Below are positions 42,037-42,231 of a stretch of DNA of 42,231 bases, in pieces (within the stretch, counting starts at the first letter, position 1; every line of letters starts with the position of its first letter). This DNA is from Candidatus Lindowbacteria bacterium RIFCSPLOWO2_12_FULL_62_27. Its GTDB lineage: Bacteria > Lindowbacteria > 2-12-FULL-62-27. A model generated the notes under the pieces. It made no database searches. It was not told the origin of the DNA and worked only from the letters and a program-made list of their open reading frames with translations. Made by a program: the position numbers and the translations under genes. The stretch lies in NCBI GenBank assembly GCA_001784175.1, contig MFPR01000035.1:1-42231 (forward strand). Direction: 5' to 3'.

Positions 42037-42231
42037 ATGCTGTTTTTCAAACCCAAAAATCAGAAGGCGATCGGGATCGATCTTGGCACATCACGGTCCG
42101 GAATTGCGGCGGCGACGGTGGACAAGGAAAAGGGGTTGGACGTTCAAGCGCTTGCCGTCGGCGAGGGCAGTTCAGGCGGGGAGTCGTATCGGATCCCTTC
42201 CGTCGTCGTGTGCAGTAAAACCACGGGGAAA
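42037..42231 (+). CDS. DnaK/Hsp70-like protein, N-terminal part (runs off window)
   Basis: AAGGGAGGTGG precedes ATG 42037. The 65 visible codons read MLFFKPKNQKAIGIDLGTSR and SGIAAATVDK, the phosphate-1 loop of the actin-like ATPase domain of Hsp70 proteins, and then YRIPSVVVC, as in DnaK TPSVV. The gene continues beyond the window. The N-terminal FFKPKN extension differs from housekeeping DnaK, so a specialised Hsp70 is likely. A chaperone near the ClpX-like system would fit a protein-handling island. Confidence 0.8.
   Translation, partial: MLFFKPKNQKAIGIDLGTSRSGIAAATVDKEKGLDVQALAVGEGSSGGESYRIPSVVVCSKTTGK

Noticed and set aside
1-42231. CRISPR array, rRNA or tRNA genes
   Set aside because: No regularly spaced repeats of CRISPR type and no tRNA- or rRNA-like sequence were noticed; the direct repeats found are too few or degenerate. 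Not searched by program.

Overview
The window looks like accessory DNA of an uncultivated bacterium. Genes are densely packed with many 4 to 17 nt overlaps, Shine-Dalgarno sequences are strong (GGAGG, GAGGTGAT), and GTG and TTG starts are frequent. There is a large serine recombinase, a conjugative-type coupling ATPase, an IS256-family insertion and many decayed helicase and nuclease fragments. The lineage cannot be fixed from sequence alone; a PVC- or Hydrogenedentota-like Gram-negative is a guess based on family content such as DUF6745 and a bacterial DBR1-like enzyme. Nearly all genes between 0.7 and 10.6 kb and between 15 and 41 kb lie on the minus strand.

Layout. 1-708 is non-coding and holds two copies of a structured repeat: a three-way junction with compensatory changes and attC-like ends. 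709-2657 is a large serine recombinase plus a coupled 83-aa protein. 3340-7701 is a short operon of winged-helix regulator, sigma-like protein and TraG/VirD4-like ATPase, driven by a near-consensus promoter that appears leaderless and overlaps an inverted repeat. 7770-10589 is a phosphoesterase island (HAD/FCP1-like, two metallophosphoesterases of which one is DBR1-like, and small partners). 10702-11099 is a coupled pair of small plus-strand genes. 11097-11800 is a graveyard of helicase and nuclease pieces ending in a 38-bp palindrome. 12002-14884 is a GmrSD-like (DUF262/DUF1524) restriction protein.

15034-28497 is a long minus-strand run of nucleic-acid-processing genes: AddA- and AddB-like helicase-nucleases, a PD-(D/E)XK nuclease with a RAMA domain, a HAD phosphatase, a DUF3553-like protein, and a second PD-(D/E)XK protein cut in two by an IS256-family element. 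The 9-bp target duplication shows that excision would restore a 362-codon frame.

28512-40412 is the most unusual part. In transcription order it encodes a sigma-like factor, a TPR protein, a ClpX-type AAA+ unfoldase fused to domains resembling the cytoplasmic parts of the flagellar export-gate proteins FlhB and FlhA, a truncated HslV-like N-terminus coupled to it by GTGA, a second protein built as FlhB_C-FlhA_C-DUF6745, a small His-rich-motif protein, a full HslV/proteasome-beta-like Ntn peptidase, and two uncharacterised proteins. No flagellar membrane segments or other flagellar genes are present. I propose a soluble, compartmental proteolysis system in which export-gate domains, which dock export substrates and chaperones in flagella, have been reused as the recognition or scaffold part of a protease. 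The right end (41560-42231) carries two small plus-strand genes and the start of a DnaK/Hsp70-like gene.
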